NCBI GenBank assembly: GCA_021820065.1
Contig: JAKAEE010000006.1
Location: 1 to 64,000 of the forward strand
From: Bacteroidota bacterium
GTDB lineage: Bacteria > Bacteroidota > Ignavibacteria > Ignavibacteriales > Melioribacteraceae
Direction: 5' to 3'
DNA length: 64,000 nucleotides
The number at the start of each line of letters is the position of its first letter. Within the stretch, counting starts at the first letter, position 1. The notes beneath the pieces were generated by a model, which worked only from the letters and a program-made list of their open reading frames with translations, ran no database searches and had not been told where the DNA came from. The translations under genes were made by a program, and so were the position numbers. Positions 18,443 to 28,400 of the stretch are shown piece after piece.

Positions 18443-19356
18443 TAAATAATTCTAATGGCTATACCCGCTGCGGCGGCAAACGAATTGAATTTATATTTAT
18501 AGAAATGATTTTCCAGAACGCTCTGCTCTACTTTCAAGTGTTCAAACGGATTTGTTTTTTTAAGCGGCAGACCAAAAAAGTTTTTCAGCTTGTTCTCAAA
18601 CTCATCGGTTAAATCCTGCCCATACAATAAAATGCGGCTGAAGTCCTTCAAGCTCAGATTAAAATCCCCCAGCGTTTTAACCGAGCGGGTCAATTCATCA
18701 AAAAGATTTTGCGAGTTCGAGTCGAGAATCTTGAAGTAAAACGGCGACGAGCGATCGATTGCCGATATGGAAGAAAAATTTTGATCGATGTAAAGACTGA
18801 GGGCAAGTTCATCACTTGCAACCGATTTATCCAGGTTGAGAAATGCGTTTGAAGCAAGATGAACATTATCAACATATTTCAATTCCAAATTATTCTGCAC
18901 GCAAAAAACATTTATCGTTTTAACCAGAGATTTTTCAATTGCTAAGACGATTGCTTTCTTTTCCGGTCTGATACGGCTTTTATCAATCTCGATGTGCTGG
19001 ATATAAAAATCGCTATTGCTGCATTCCGGAAAGAGTACGGATAATTCCCATCGGAAGTGATCGTTCAGGTCTCTTTTCACAAGAGAATCATCATAAGGGA
19101 TTTCGAAAATTTTGAAAAAATTATTAGGCAGCGCAAACGAAACTCTAGATGAGCTCACGGCTTTTCTTTTTGTCGCTCTGTTAAACGATTCCTGAAGGAT
19201 TCCGATAAATTTTTCTTCAGGCATACGAGGTGAAATACTTTCGAGGTGAACCGCCTGCTCAACATTCTCAAGATAAAACGAATCGTCTTTGTAACTGATC
19301 TCTACAATCTGGAGTTTTGTTTCAGTTATATTTATTCCGGCGTGATTGCTAAACAT
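18442..19356 (-). CDS. PilM/actin-like ATPase-fold protein (putative)
   Basis: GINITETKLQIVEISYKDDSFYLENVEQ opening and VSFALPNNFFKIFEIPYDD; pattern reminiscent of PilM; adjacent to a ComEA-like gene. Confidence 0.5.
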   Translation of the reverse strand: MFSNHAGINITETKLQIVEISYKDDSFYLENVEQAVHLESISPRMPEEKFIGILQESFNRATKRKAVSSSRVSFALPNNFFKIFEIPYDDSLVKRDLNDHFRWELSVLFPECSNSDFYIQHIEIDKSRIRPEKKAIVLAIEKSLVKTINVFCVQNNLELKYVDNVHLASNAFLNLDKSVASDELALSLYIDQNFSSISAIDRSSPFYFKILDSNSQNLFDELTRSVKTLGDFNLSLKDFSRILLYGQDLTDEFENKLKNFFGLPLKKTNPFEHLKVEQSVLENHFYKYKFNSFAAAAGIAIRII

Positions 19357-19358
19357 GT

Positions 19359-19766
19359 TCAGTCTATTGTAACCAGCTTTTTGATTTTTTCAAATTTTGT
19401 TTTGCCGATTCCTTTCACTTCCAAAAGGTCACTGATTTTTTTGAACCGTCCGTTTTTCTTTCTATACTCAAGAACATTTTCAACCGTTTTTTTGCCAAGA
19501 CTGGGTAATGTTAAAAGTTCGGAAACAGACGCTGAGTTCAAATGAATAATTTTATCTGCGGATGCAGCTTCAGTTTTTTCTTTCGGCTTTTTTCCTTTTG
19601 AAAAATCCAAAAGTTCGCCTTTAGAAGCAATCTTTTTTTCCGAAGTATTTGCGGTAGAATCGGAAATCTGCGGATCACTCGCAGCGGCATTGAAAAGACT
19701 ATCTTGAGTTTTATAGTCGAATTCGAGGTAATTCTTGTTTTGCGATAAATCTTTGAAGAAATTCAC
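19359..19766 (-). CDS. ComEA-like helix-hairpin-helix protein; true N-terminus probably lies upstream (TM anchor, up to ~19908)
   Basis: IHLNSASVSELLTLPSLGKKTVENVLEYRKKNGRFKKISDLLEVKGIGKTKFEKIKKLV. Confidence 0.85.
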   Translation of the reverse strand: MNFFKDLSQNKNYLEFDYKTQDSLFNAAASDPQISDSTANTSEKKIASKGELLDFSKGKKPKEKTEAASADKIIHLNSASVSELLTLPSLGKKTVENVLEYRKKNGRFKKISDLLEVKGIGKTKFEKIKKLVTID

Positions 19767-19909
19767 CCCTAAACCGAGAATAAAAGCGAGAACGATAAAG
19801 AGTATAACGTTTGTTTCGGTTTTAGTAAATCCGAACTTTCGAGATATTTTTTCTAACTGTCGAATAATCCCCCCGATAATTATTAATTGGAGATACTAAG
19901 AATTTCATT

Positions 19910-21031
19910 TTAATGACTCGGTTTTATGTTTGGCATTTTCTGAAGTTCTTTTAACAACTCTTTTTCTTTCGCTGTCACGTTTTTAGGAACATGGATATTG
20001 ACTTTCACCAATTCGTCGCCCGCGCCGTGGCTGTTTAAATGCTGAATGCCTTTTTCGCGCATCTTTAAAAATTTGCCAGCTTGGGTTCCCGGTTCAATTT
20101 TAAGTTTCGCTTTTCCATTTAAAGTCGGCACTTCAACTTCAATGCCCATCACCGCATCGGGATAGCTGATGTACAAATCATAAATTACATTGTCGCCGTC
20201 GCGCGTAAACAATTCATGTTGAAGTTCTTCGAACACAACAATTATATCTCCGGCGGGACCGCCGTTCTTCCCGGCGTTTCCTTCGTTGCGCAACGTCATG
20301 TAATTTCCGTCGCTCACACCGGCGGGAACATTAATCTTAATAGTCGATTCATCCTGAACTCTTCCTTCGCCGGAACAAGTCGTACATCGTTCAGAAATAA
20401 CTCTTCCCGTTCCGCCGCAATTATTGCATGCCGCAATATTCACAAACTGTCCGAAGATTGATCTCGATACCTGACGAATTTCACCTGTGCCGTTGCAAAC
20501 CGAACATGTTTTAAATGCTGCCGAACTTTTTGCGCCGGTTCCGTTGCAAGTAGAACATTTATTGTACTTTTTGATTTTTACTTTCTTAGTAGTGCCGGAA
20601 GCAATTTCTTCAAGCGTAAGTTTGAGAGTGATTTTTAGATCGGAACCCGGTGTGCCTGTTGCACGCTGCCGCGATCTTTGAGACGCTGAACCTCCGCCGA
20701 AAAAATCATCGAAGATAGTTGAACCGCCGAACGCTCCGCCGAAAATATCCGAAAAGTGACTGAAGATATCGTTCACATTTGTGTAGCTGTGAAAATCTTG
20801 TCCGCCTCTCAAACCACTGTGACCATACTGATCATATTTTGTGCGCTTCTCGTCGTTGCTGAGAACTTCGTACGCTTCGGCGGCTTCCTTAAATTTTTCT
20901 TCGGCATCTTTGTTACCGGGATTTCTATCCGGGTGATACTGCATCGCAAGTTTTCTGTATGCTTTTTTTATTTCGTCTTGATTTGCGCTTTTACCAACGC
21001 CAAGTATCTCGTAGTAATCTCTCTTTGACAT
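19910..21031 (-). CDS. dnaJ: Chaperone protein DnaJ
   Basis: J domain with HPD, G-rich region, four CxxCxGxG zinc motifs. Confidence 0.97.
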   Translation of the reverse strand: MSKRDYYEILGVGKSANQDEIKKAYRKLAMQYHPDRNPGNKDAEEKFKEAAEAYEVLSNDEKRTKYDQYGHSGLRGGQDFHSYTNVNDIFSHFSDIFGGAFGGSTIFDDFFGGGSASQRSRQRATGTPGSDLKITLKLTLEEIASGTTKKVKIKKYNKCSTCNGTGAKSSAAFKTCSVCNGTGEIRQVSRSIFGQFVNIAACNNCGGTGRVISERCTTCSGEGRVQDESTIKINVPAGVSDGNYMTLRNEGNAGKNGGPAGDIIVVFEELQHELFTRDGDNVIYDLYISYPDAVMGIEVEVPTLNGKAKLKIEPGTQAGKFLKMREKGIQHLNSHGAGDELVKVNIHVPKNVTAKEKELLKELQKMPNIKPSH

Positions 21032-21038
21032 GATTTAC

Positions 21039-21716
21039 TTAATCCTCTTTCTTGGAATCGTTTTGTGTGTCTGTCCCGTCGCTGGTTTCATCGTGAGACG
21101 TTGTCTCGGCACTAACTACAACTTTCGCATGGCGAATGACTCTATCTTTATAAATGTATCCCGGTTCAATTACTTCAAGCACGGTATGAGGTGCAACGCC
21201 CTCGGCAGGCTGCTGCATCAAAGCTTCATGAAGATTAACATCGAACGGTTGACCTTTTGCATCGATCCGTTTTACACCCTGGCTGTCAAGAATTTTTCCA
21301 AATTTTTCGAACACCATCAACAATCCTTTTTTTGTCGAATCGGCATTGTTCGGTTCGTCAATATGCGCGAGCGAACGTTCGAGATCATCATAGACTTGTA
21401 AGACGCTCCGTATGAAAGGTTCCGCCGCATATTTTATGATGTTCAACTGATCGTTTTCGTTTCTTCTTTTGAAGTTCTCGAAATCGGCAACTTTTCTAAG
21501 AAGCGTGTCTTTCAATTCCGCGTTTTGTTTTTCAAGTGTGGCAACTTTTTCAAGCGCGGATTTTAATTCCGCTTCCGTGGTGTCAGATTCGATCATCAAT
21601 TTCTCTTTCTGTGTCCCGGAGTTTTCAATTCCTTCAATCGGTATGCTGTTCGATTCTTCAGATTCTTCTTTTTGTTTTTTATTATTCTCTTCCATGGTTC
21701 CTTTGTGTTTTTTCAA
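21039..21716 (-). CDS. grpE: Nucleotide exchange factor GrpE
   Basis: LLRKVADFENFKRRNENDQ; PFDVNLHEALMQQPAEGVAPHTVLEVIEPGYIYKDRVIRHAKVVVS. Confidence 0.95.
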   Translation of the reverse strand: MKKHKGTMEENNKKQKEESEESNSIPIEGIENSGTQKEKLMIESDTTEAELKSALEKVATLEKQNAELKDTLLRKVADFENFKRRNENDQLNIIKYAAEPFIRSVLQVYDDLERSLAHIDEPNNADSTKKGLLMVFEKFGKILDSQGVKRIDAKGQPFDVNLHEALMQQPAEGVAPHTVLEVIEPGYIYKDRVIRHAKVVVSAETTSHDETSDGTDTQNDSKKED

Positions 21717-21736
21717 TTCAATAGTTTGAGTAATAT

Positions 21737-22780
21737 TTATCTCTGTTTGGTTAATTCCTGTGTTAGCTGTTCGGCTATATAAACTACAGCGGCAACAATT
21801 TTTGAGTAATCCATTCTCTTGGGACCCATAATACCCAGTGTTCCGGTTAAGTCGCCAACTTTATAGTCCTTAGTGATCATGCTGTAATCTGATAGCTTTT
21901 CATCCTCGTTTTCTTCGCCGATTGTAATGGCAACTTCGTTTATGCCCGCTTTATTCTTATCAAGTATGTGAATTATTACGTCTTTGTTTTCAACCAGTTC
22001 AATTACGCTTTGGAAGTGATCGTGGTTTTCGAATTCCGGCTGTTTCAAAATATTTTTTGTACCGCTAATGAAAGTTTTGTCGCTGCCCATATCCGTAAAA
22101 ATTTTGTCAACCGATTCCAGAAACACGCGGATAATAGGACGGTAACGTTCAGCATTAAAATCTTTAACTCTTTCATGGAGCGAAGTTCTGATTTCGGAAA
22201 ATTTTAGTCCGGCAAGTTGTTCATTCAAAAACTGCTGAACAGTAGTTAAGTTATCCTCGTTAACTTCCGCATCAATTTCCAATGTGATTGTCCTAATCAA
22301 TCCGGAGTTTACGCTTACAACAACAAGAATCCTTTGCGATGACAACTGAACAATCTGAATTTTCTCCAAGACAGCTTGTTCAAATTTGGGATATGTTACC
22401 ATTGCAAGCTGGTTCGTTAACTCGCTTAAAATCCCGGAAGTTATTTTCAACAAATCTTCGGTTTCGGATGAAGCGGAAGTAAGATTCATCTCAACAATTT
22501 TCTTAACCGCACTTTCAAGCTTCGGCGGATCCATTAGCGAATCAACATAAACCCGGTAACCGCGGTCGGTTGGAATTCTTCCGGCAGAAGTATGAGGATG
22601 ATTTAAAAATCCCAAATCTTCCAGATCAGCCATAACATTTCTGATAGACGCCGGCGAAAGACCGAGATCATATTTCTTCGAAATGTTTCTCGATCCAACT
22701 GGATTTGCGGTCATGATGAATTGATGAATCACAAACCGCAGAATCGCCTTTTCCCTATCTTTTAACTGATAATCTTTCAC
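21737..22780 (-). CDS. hrcA: Heat-inducible transcriptional repressor HrcA
   Basis: LSPASIRNVMADLEDLGFLNHPHTSAGRIPTDRGYRVYVD; GTLGIMGPKRMDYSKIVAAV. Confidence 0.95.
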   Translation of the reverse strand: MKDYQLKDREKAILRFVIHQFIMTANPVGSRNISKKYDLGLSPASIRNVMADLEDLGFLNHPHTSAGRIPTDRGYRVYVDSLMDPPKLESAVKKIVEMNLTSASSETEDLLKITSGILSELTNQLAMVTYPKFEQAVLEKIQIVQLSSQRILVVVSVNSGLIRTITLEIDAEVNEDNLTTVQQFLNEQLAGLKFSEIRTSLHERVKDFNAERYRPIIRVFLESVDKIFTDMGSDKTFISGTKNILKQPEFENHDHFQSVIELVENKDVIIHILDKNKAGINEVAITIGEENEDEKLSDYSMITKDYKVGDLTGTLGIMGPKRMDYSKIVAAVVYIAEQLTQELTKQR

Positions 22781-22946
22781 TTTTCATATCTATCGGAAAT
22801 GAACGGGCACAAAGTTATCAAAAATTAAGAAAATTTTCATTTTAGACATTTTTACGGAACGATATATAATACAAAAATTTTTCTCGGAAAGTTTCGCCAA
22901 AGTTTTTACTTATATTTTGGCATCAAAATGAAAAATTTTTGAGGTA

Positions 22947-23945
22947 ATGTTGGAAAATACGTACAAATCCGCCGGTGTTGATATAAAGGCGGGTGATGAA
23001 ACCGTAGAAAAAATTAAGTCTCTCGCTAAATCGACATTTAATAAAAATGTGCTTTCGGGAATCGGTCACTTCGGCGCGTTCTACGAAATCGATTTGAAGA
23101 AATGGAAAAAACCCGTTATGGTTTCCAGCGTTGACGGAGTTGGCACAAAACTAAAAATTGCTTTCGCGATGGATAAGCACGACACGGTTGGACAAGATTT
23201 AGTGAATCACTGTGTGAACGACATCGCCGTATGCGGCGCAGAACCCCAGTATTTTATGGACTATCTTGCATTCGGAAAACTTATCCCGACAAAAGCGGAA
23301 CAGATTATAAAAGGATTCAGCATTGCGTGCAAAGAAAACAATGTCGCGCTTATCGGTGGAGAAACTGCAGAGATGCCGGGATTATATAACGCAGACGAAT
23401 ATGATATCTCCGGAACGATTGTGGGAATTGTTGAACGCGACAAAGTCATCGACGGCAGCAAAGTGAAAAAAGGCGATGTGCTGATCGGTTACGCTTCGAA
23501 CGGATTGCACACGAACGGTTATTCTCTGGCAAGAAAAGTTCTGCTTGAAAAATATTCCGTTCATGATAAACCGGAAGGGTTGAATTCGAGTCTTGGTGAA
23601 GAATTGCTGCGCGTTCATAAATCATATTTAAAATTGATCGGCGGACTGAAAGAAAAAATTTCGATAAACGCTTTTTCGCACATAACCGGCGGCGGAATTA
23701 TCGGAAACACAAAACGTGTTGTGCCGAAAGATTTGAAAATAAAAATCGATTGGAACGCGTGGACCGTTCCGACAATTTTCAAACTGATTCAGAAAACCGG
23801 AAATATATCCGACGAAGAAATGAGAGAAGTTTTTAATATTGGAATCGGACTGATTGCAATTGTGGATAAGAACAACGTTAATAAAACTCTTGAGGTCTCT
23901 AATCAGATAAATGAAAAAGGAATTGTGATAGGAGAAATTTACTAA
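22947..23945 (+). CDS. purM: Phosphoribosylformylglycinamidine cyclo-ligase
   Basis: YKSAGVDIKAGDETV; VSSVDGVGTKLKIAF; LIGGETAEMPGLY; SNGLHTNGYSLAR; HITGGGIIGN. Confidence 0.96.
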   Translation: MLENTYKSAGVDIKAGDETVEKIKSLAKSTFNKNVLSGIGHFGAFYEIDLKKWKKPVMVSSVDGVGTKLKIAFAMDKHDTVGQDLVNHCVNDIAVCGAEPQYFMDYLAFGKLIPTKAEQIIKGFSIACKENNVALIGGETAEMPGLYNADEYDISGTIVGIVERDKVIDGSKVKKGDVLIGYASNGLHTNGYSLARKVLLEKYSVHDKPEGLNSSLGEELLRVHKSYLKLIGGLKEKISINAFSHITGGGIIGNTKRVVPKDLKIKIDWNAWTVPTIFKLIQKTGNISDEEMREVFNIGIGLIAIVDKNNVNKTLEVSNQINEKGIVIGEIY

Positions 23946-23958
23946 AAAAGTTGCCTGT

Positions 23959-24061
23959 CCTTAATCATGCTCTTGCCCGCCTACCGGCGAGGCAGGATCT
24001 TAATCATAATCTGGTGGTTACTTTCAAGAGCAAGAACAAGATTAAGAGCATGAGCAAGAAA
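23959..24061. repeat. Gene-less inverted hexamer arrays: TCTTNN (23959..24015, interrupted) facing AAGANN (24026..24061)
   Basis: CCTTAA TCATGC TCTTGC [CCGCCTACCGGCGAGGCAGGA] TCTTAA TCATAA ... AAGAGC AAGAAC AAGATT AAGAGC ATGAGC AAGAAA. Confidence 0.85.
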
Positions 24062-24082
24062 TTAGCTTGAAAGCAGATAATC

Positions 24083-25441
24083 ATGTTTATAGATACACAC
24101 GCACATATATTCTTGCCAAATTTCGCCGGTGAAGTAGATCAAATTATTGACCGCGCTAAAGCTGCCGGTGTTGATTATCTAATTGTACCGGGAACCGATG
24201 TCGCCACTTCAATCCAGGCTGTTGAACTGAGCGAGAAGTATAATTGTGTTTACGCGGCGGTCGGCGTTCATCCGCATGATACAAAAGATTGGAACGATTC
24301 ACTCATAGAGAAATTGGAAGAGCTTGCGAAGAATAAAAAAGTCGTCGCCATAGGTGAAATCGGGTTGGACTACTATTACGATTTCTCGCCGCGCGAAATT
24401 CAACTGCAAGCATTTGAATCGCAAATTAAACTTGCGCTCAAACTTAATTTGCCTATCATCGTTCATAACCGCGAAGCGAATGACGATGTTATGTCGTTGG
24501 CTCGCAAATACAAGGATTCGGGATTACGGGCACAGTTCCACTGCTTCGCCGGATCAGTACATGACGCACGCGAACTTATTGAGATGCACCATTTCATTTC
24601 ATTCCCGGGAAACGTAACATTTAAGAATGCCGACGGAATCAGAAAAGTTTTGAGTAGAATCTCGGTTGATAATCTTTTGCTCGAAACCGATGCACCGTTC
24701 ATGACACCGGTCCCTCATCGCGGCGAAAGAAATGAACCGGCTTACATAAAACTTGTAGCAGAAAAAATTGCGGAGGTACATAAATTAACTGTGGAAGATG
24801 TCGGAAGATCAACTTCGTACAACACGCACAAACTTTTTGGTATCGGCGATGGACTGAAATTGAGTTTCACTTACCAAATCGGTCAGTCACTTTATATCAA
24901 TGTAACTAATCGCTGCAACGCCGATTGTATTTTCTGCGATCGGAAAGGCGAAGCTGTTGTTAAAGGTTACAATCTTAAAATGAAAAAATCGGAAGAACCC
25001 GAAGCGGAAGTCTATATCAACGAGATAGGTGACCCAAAGAAATTTAAGGAAATTGTTTTTTGCGGATACGGCGAACCAACGATCCGTTGGGACGTTGTTA
25101 AAAAAATTGCCGCACACGTTAAAGCCAACGGCGGTCAAACAAGATTAAACACAGATGGTCACGGAAATTTTATAAACAAACGCGATATAACACCGGAGTT
25201 GGAAGGACTGATTGATACAGTCTCGATCAGTTTGAATTCAACCGACCCCGATCAATATGCCAAGCTCATGCGGGTTGATCCTTCGATGCATGCCGAGATG
25301 TTGGACTTTGCAAAGAAGGCGAAAAGTTTCTCGCACGTTGTTCTTTCGATTGTTGGACTAAGCGAAGTGGACGCCGAAGCCGCCAAGAAATTTGTTACGG
25401 AAGAAGTCGGTGTTGATTTTAGAGAAAGAGAATATTTCTAA
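24083..25441 (+). CDS. TatD family hydrolase fused to a TatD-associated radical SAM domain
   Basis: N-term MFIDTHAHIFLP...IGEIGLDYYYD...LLLETDAPFMTPVPHRGERNEP; C-term CNADCIFCDRKG (CxxxCxxC) and FCGYGEPTIRW. Confidence 0.92.
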   Translation: MFIDTHAHIFLPNFAGEVDQIIDRAKAAGVDYLIVPGTDVATSIQAVELSEKYNCVYAAVGVHPHDTKDWNDSLIEKLEELAKNKKVVAIGEIGLDYYYDFSPREIQLQAFESQIKLALKLNLPIIVHNREANDDVMSLARKYKDSGLRAQFHCFAGSVHDARELIEMHHFISFPGNVTFKNADGIRKVLSRISVDNLLLETDAPFMTPVPHRGERNEPAYIKLVAEKIAEVHKLTVEDVGRSTSYNTHKLFGIGDGLKLSFTYQIGQSLYINVTNRCNADCIFCDRKGEAVVKGYNLKMKKSEEPEAEVYINEIGDPKKFKEIVFCGYGEPTIRWDVVKKIAAHVKANGGQTRLNTDGHGNFINKRDITPELEGLIDTVSISLNSTDPDQYAKLMRVDPSMHAEMLDFAKKAKSFSHVVLSIVGLSEVDAEAAKKFVTEEVGVDFREREYF

Positions 25442-25456
25442 ATTGAACAGGCAATA

Positions 25457-26890
25457 ATGACCTATCGATCTAAAGTTTTGCTCTTGATCTTTCTTTCCGT
25501 TCTTCTTCAATCGTGCGCAACGTTCAAACCAGAAGCTGAGGTACTTAAGAATCAAATAGACAGTCTTCTTGTAACCAATCTTCCAAACTCTACTCAAGCA
25601 GCAATTTCAGTTTACGACTTGACTGAAAACAAATCGATCTACATGCAAAATGAAAAATTGCTTCTCCGCCCGGCATCGAACCAAAAAATTCTTACGACCT
25701 CAGCCGCGTATCTCTTTTTGGGAAGCGATTATAATTTTGAAACGAAAGTCTATCACACCGGCTCAATTGCAGATTCTGTTCTGTGCGGCGACTTATATTT
25801 TGTCGGCGGACTTGATCCAGGTTTCACTACCCATGATCTTGACTCGCTCGTTCGAGAAATAAAAAAGTTAGGCATTAAAGAAATCAACGGCAACGTTTAT
25901 GGCGACGTGTCAGCGATGGATTCTCTTTTCTGGGGTGAGGGCTGGATGTGGGATGACGATCCGTATTCTTTTGCCGCATATATGACTCCGCTTAACATAA
26001 ACAAAAACAGTGTGACTGTAATCGTCTCTCCTTCGCAACCAGGCGACAGCGCCAATGTTGAAACGATTCCCAAAACAAATTTCGTCGTGATCAAAAATTC
26101 TGCGGTAACAACTGATACCGGAAAAGCTAAATTGAAAGTTACACGCGATTGGTTGAATAGAAAAAATACGATCTTCGTCAGCGGTACAATTTCAAGATTA
26201 TCAAAGCCGGATACAATTACGCTAAACGTTTTCAATCCTACATTTTATTTTTTGCAATTAGCAGAGGAAAGCTTCAAACAAAACGGAATTGAGTTGGATG
26301 GAAAAGTTGATACGCTTACGTTGCGTGACAGCGCCGAAGTTATTGCATCGTCTAAACACAGCATCGGTTCTGTTATAAATTACACCAACAAAAACAGCTA
26401 CAATCTCGGTGCGGAAATGCTGTTGAGAGCACTGGCGCTTAAATATTATGGTAAACCGGCATCGGCAAAAAACGGAATCAAACTGCTCGATAGTTTAATA
26501 ACTCTTGCCGGATTAGATCCGAAACGGTATTCGTTGGTTGACGGCTCAGGTTTATCGTTTTATAATCTTGTTTCAACGCAACTGATTATGGATGTTTTGA
26601 AATATCTTTATCTTAATCAGCCGGAGATTTACAAAAAAATTTACAACTCATTTCCGGTTTCCGGTACCGATGGATCATTGAAGAACAGAATGAAAAATTT
26701 TCCGATACACGGACAAGTTCATGCAAAAACCGGAACGATCAGCGGCGTGAGTTGTTTGTCGGGATATATCCAAACCAAGAAAAATCATACATTGGCATTT
26801 TCGGTAATGATACAAAATTACACAGGCAACTCAAACGAGGCACGCAAGTTTCAAGACAAAATTTGCGAAATCATTTTCAACACGAACTAA
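25457..26890 (+). CDS. dacB: D-alanyl-D-alanine carboxypeptidase/endopeptidase (PBP4/DacB family)
   Basis: RPASNQKILTTSAAYLFLG (SxxK); VDGSGLSFYNLVS; VHAKTGTISGVSCLSGY; lipoprotein-like N-terminus. Confidence 0.9.
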   Translation: MTYRSKVLLLIFLSVLLQSCATFKPEAEVLKNQIDSLLVTNLPNSTQAAISVYDLTENKSIYMQNEKLLLRPASNQKILTTSAAYLFLGSDYNFETKVYHTGSIADSVLCGDLYFVGGLDPGFTTHDLDSLVREIKKLGIKEINGNVYGDVSAMDSLFWGEGWMWDDDPYSFAAYMTPLNINKNSVTVIVSPSQPGDSANVETIPKTNFVVIKNSAVTTDTGKAKLKVTRDWLNRKNTIFVSGTISRLSKPDTITLNVFNPTFYFLQLAEESFKQNGIELDGKVDTLTLRDSAEVIASSKHSIGSVINYTNKNSYNLGAEMLLRALALKYYGKPASAKNGIKLLDSLITLAGLDPKRYSLVDGSGLSFYNLVSTQLIMDVLKYLYLNQPEIYKKIYNSFPVSGTDGSLKNRMKNFPIHGQVHAKTGTISGVSCLSGYIQTKKNHTLAFSVMIQNYTGNSNEARKFQDKICEIIFNTN

Positions 26891-26901
26891 AGCATCATCC
26901 C

Positions 26902-27750
26902 ATGAAAAACTACAAAGAATTTAAGATCACTACCAAACCGGTAAATAACGAACTTGTCGGCGGATTGTTATGGCAGTTGAATATTGATGGTATCAACGAA
27001 ACGGACAGCGGTTTGATTGTCTTTGCAGATGCTACAAAAGACATTTCTCGCGGCGACGTAGAAAAAATATTGACGGGAATGGTTTACCAAAATTTAATCG
27101 ACGAATTCACAATTGAAGAAGAAACTTTTGAAGACAAGAACTGGAACGAGGAATATGAAAAGAAAGTCAATGTTATTGAGGTGACCGACAAAATCGTCAT
27201 CAAACCTTCGTTCAAAGAGTATCCTCACAAGCCGAACCAAATTATAATTACGATCGATCCGAAAATGTCTTTCGGCACCGGAGAACATGCAACCACAAAA
27301 CTTGTACTTCAACTGATCGAAAAATATGTTAAGGCGGGAGACAAAGTTTTGGATGTCGGTTCCGGCACTGGTGTGCTCGCAATCAGTTCAGTAATGCTCG
27401 GAGCCAAATCCGCATTAGGAATTGATAACGACGAATGGTGTCTTCTTAACGGAAACGAAAATGTAACAGCGAATAATTTGGAAGGTAAAGTTGAAATCCG
27501 AATGGATGAGATAAATCAAATCCATGAAACCGGTTTCGATCTCATTGTCGCCAACATCAACAAACATATTTTGCTTGAAATCGCCGCATCAATAAAAACT
27601 AAGTCGATTAAAAACGGCCGATTAATTCTCTCAGGACTATTGCAGACCGACAAAGAAGAAATTTTACAAACGTACTTTAAACTTGGTTACGGTTTATTAG
27701 ACAGCGCCGACATGGATGAATGGTGCGCACTCGTTTTTCAATTAAAATAA
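26902..27750 (+). CDS. prmA: Ribosomal protein L11 methyltransferase
   Basis: FGTGEHATTKLVLQLIE; VLDVGSGTGVLAISSVMLGA; DLIVANINKHILLE; start re-assigned from 26752 to ATG 26902 to avoid dacB. Confidence 0.9.
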   Translation: MKNYKEFKITTKPVNNELVGGLLWQLNIDGINETDSGLIVFADATKDISRGDVEKILTGMVYQNLIDEFTIEEETFEDKNWNEEYEKKVNVIEVTDKIVIKPSFKEYPHKPNQIIITIDPKMSFGTGEHATTKLVLQLIEKYVKAGDKVLDVGSGTGVLAISSVMLGAKSALGIDNDEWCLLNGNENVTANNLEGKVEIRMDEINQIHETGFDLIVANINKHILLEIAASIKTKSIKNGRLILSGLLQTDKEEILQTYFKLGYGLLDSADMDEWCALVFQLK

Positions 27751-28176
27751 TTACGACTGCAGCTTCGTTAAAAGTTTAGTCAATTCCTTCTGTTCATTTT
27801 CATTCAAACCGGAAATAACCGAAGAAATATTTTCCATATATGTCGGCATTAAGGAATCGATTTTACTTTTTCCCGGTGAAGTCAGTTCAGCTAAAATTAC
27901 CCGTCGATCTTCCTTTGAAGGAACTCTTTTTACGAATCCTTCTTTTTCGAGGTTATCAACAACACAGGTAATGTTGGCGCCTGTAACCATCATTTCTTCG
28001 CTGATTTTTTTCAGCGGGACAGGCCCAATTTTATTTAAGATATCAAGTACGCCAAACTGAGGAGCGGTAAGTTTATTTTCGAACATTTGCTTTGACTGAA
28101 CTCTTTTTACTTTGTCGTGTGCCTTCGATAATTTTTCCCAGAGTTCAAGTGCAATTTTATTTTTTTCGCTTGGCAT
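27751..28176 (-). CDS. MarR family transcriptional regulator
   Basis: wHTH: PLKKISEEMMVTGANITCVVDNLEKEGFVKRVPSKEDRRVILAELTSPGK. Confidence 0.9.
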   Translation of the reverse strand: MPSEKNKIALELWEKLSKAHDKVKRVQSKQMFENKLTAPQFGVLDILNKIGPVPLKKISEEMMVTGANITCVVDNLEKEGFVKRVPSKEDRRVILAELTSPGKSKIDSLMPTYMENISSVISGLNENEQKELTKLLTKLQS

Positions 28177-28400
28177 GCGATGTCCCTTTCAATTTATTTC
28201 AAAATAAAATTATTCAAATCAACAACAAGACCAAACATCTTTTGCCTTTTAGAGCCAGATTTGAGAGAACTTTGTTTGAAAATAGTTCTTTTTCAACCTA
28301 AAAAAAAGAGATTTATAAATACAAACACCTGAATTAGGAAAAAGATTGCAAAAAGCTTGCGGCAAAACTCATCAAAATTTGTACGAAAGTTTGGAAGTAT

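Noticed and set aside
22781-22946. CIRCE operator upstream of hrcA
   Set aside because: No TTAGCACTC-N9-GAGTGCTAA-like sequence visible in the hrcA-purM divergent region.
24083-25441. TatD-radical SAM fusion as a frameshift artefact
   Set aside because: The ORF is continuous with both domains intact; kept as a real fusion pending read check.
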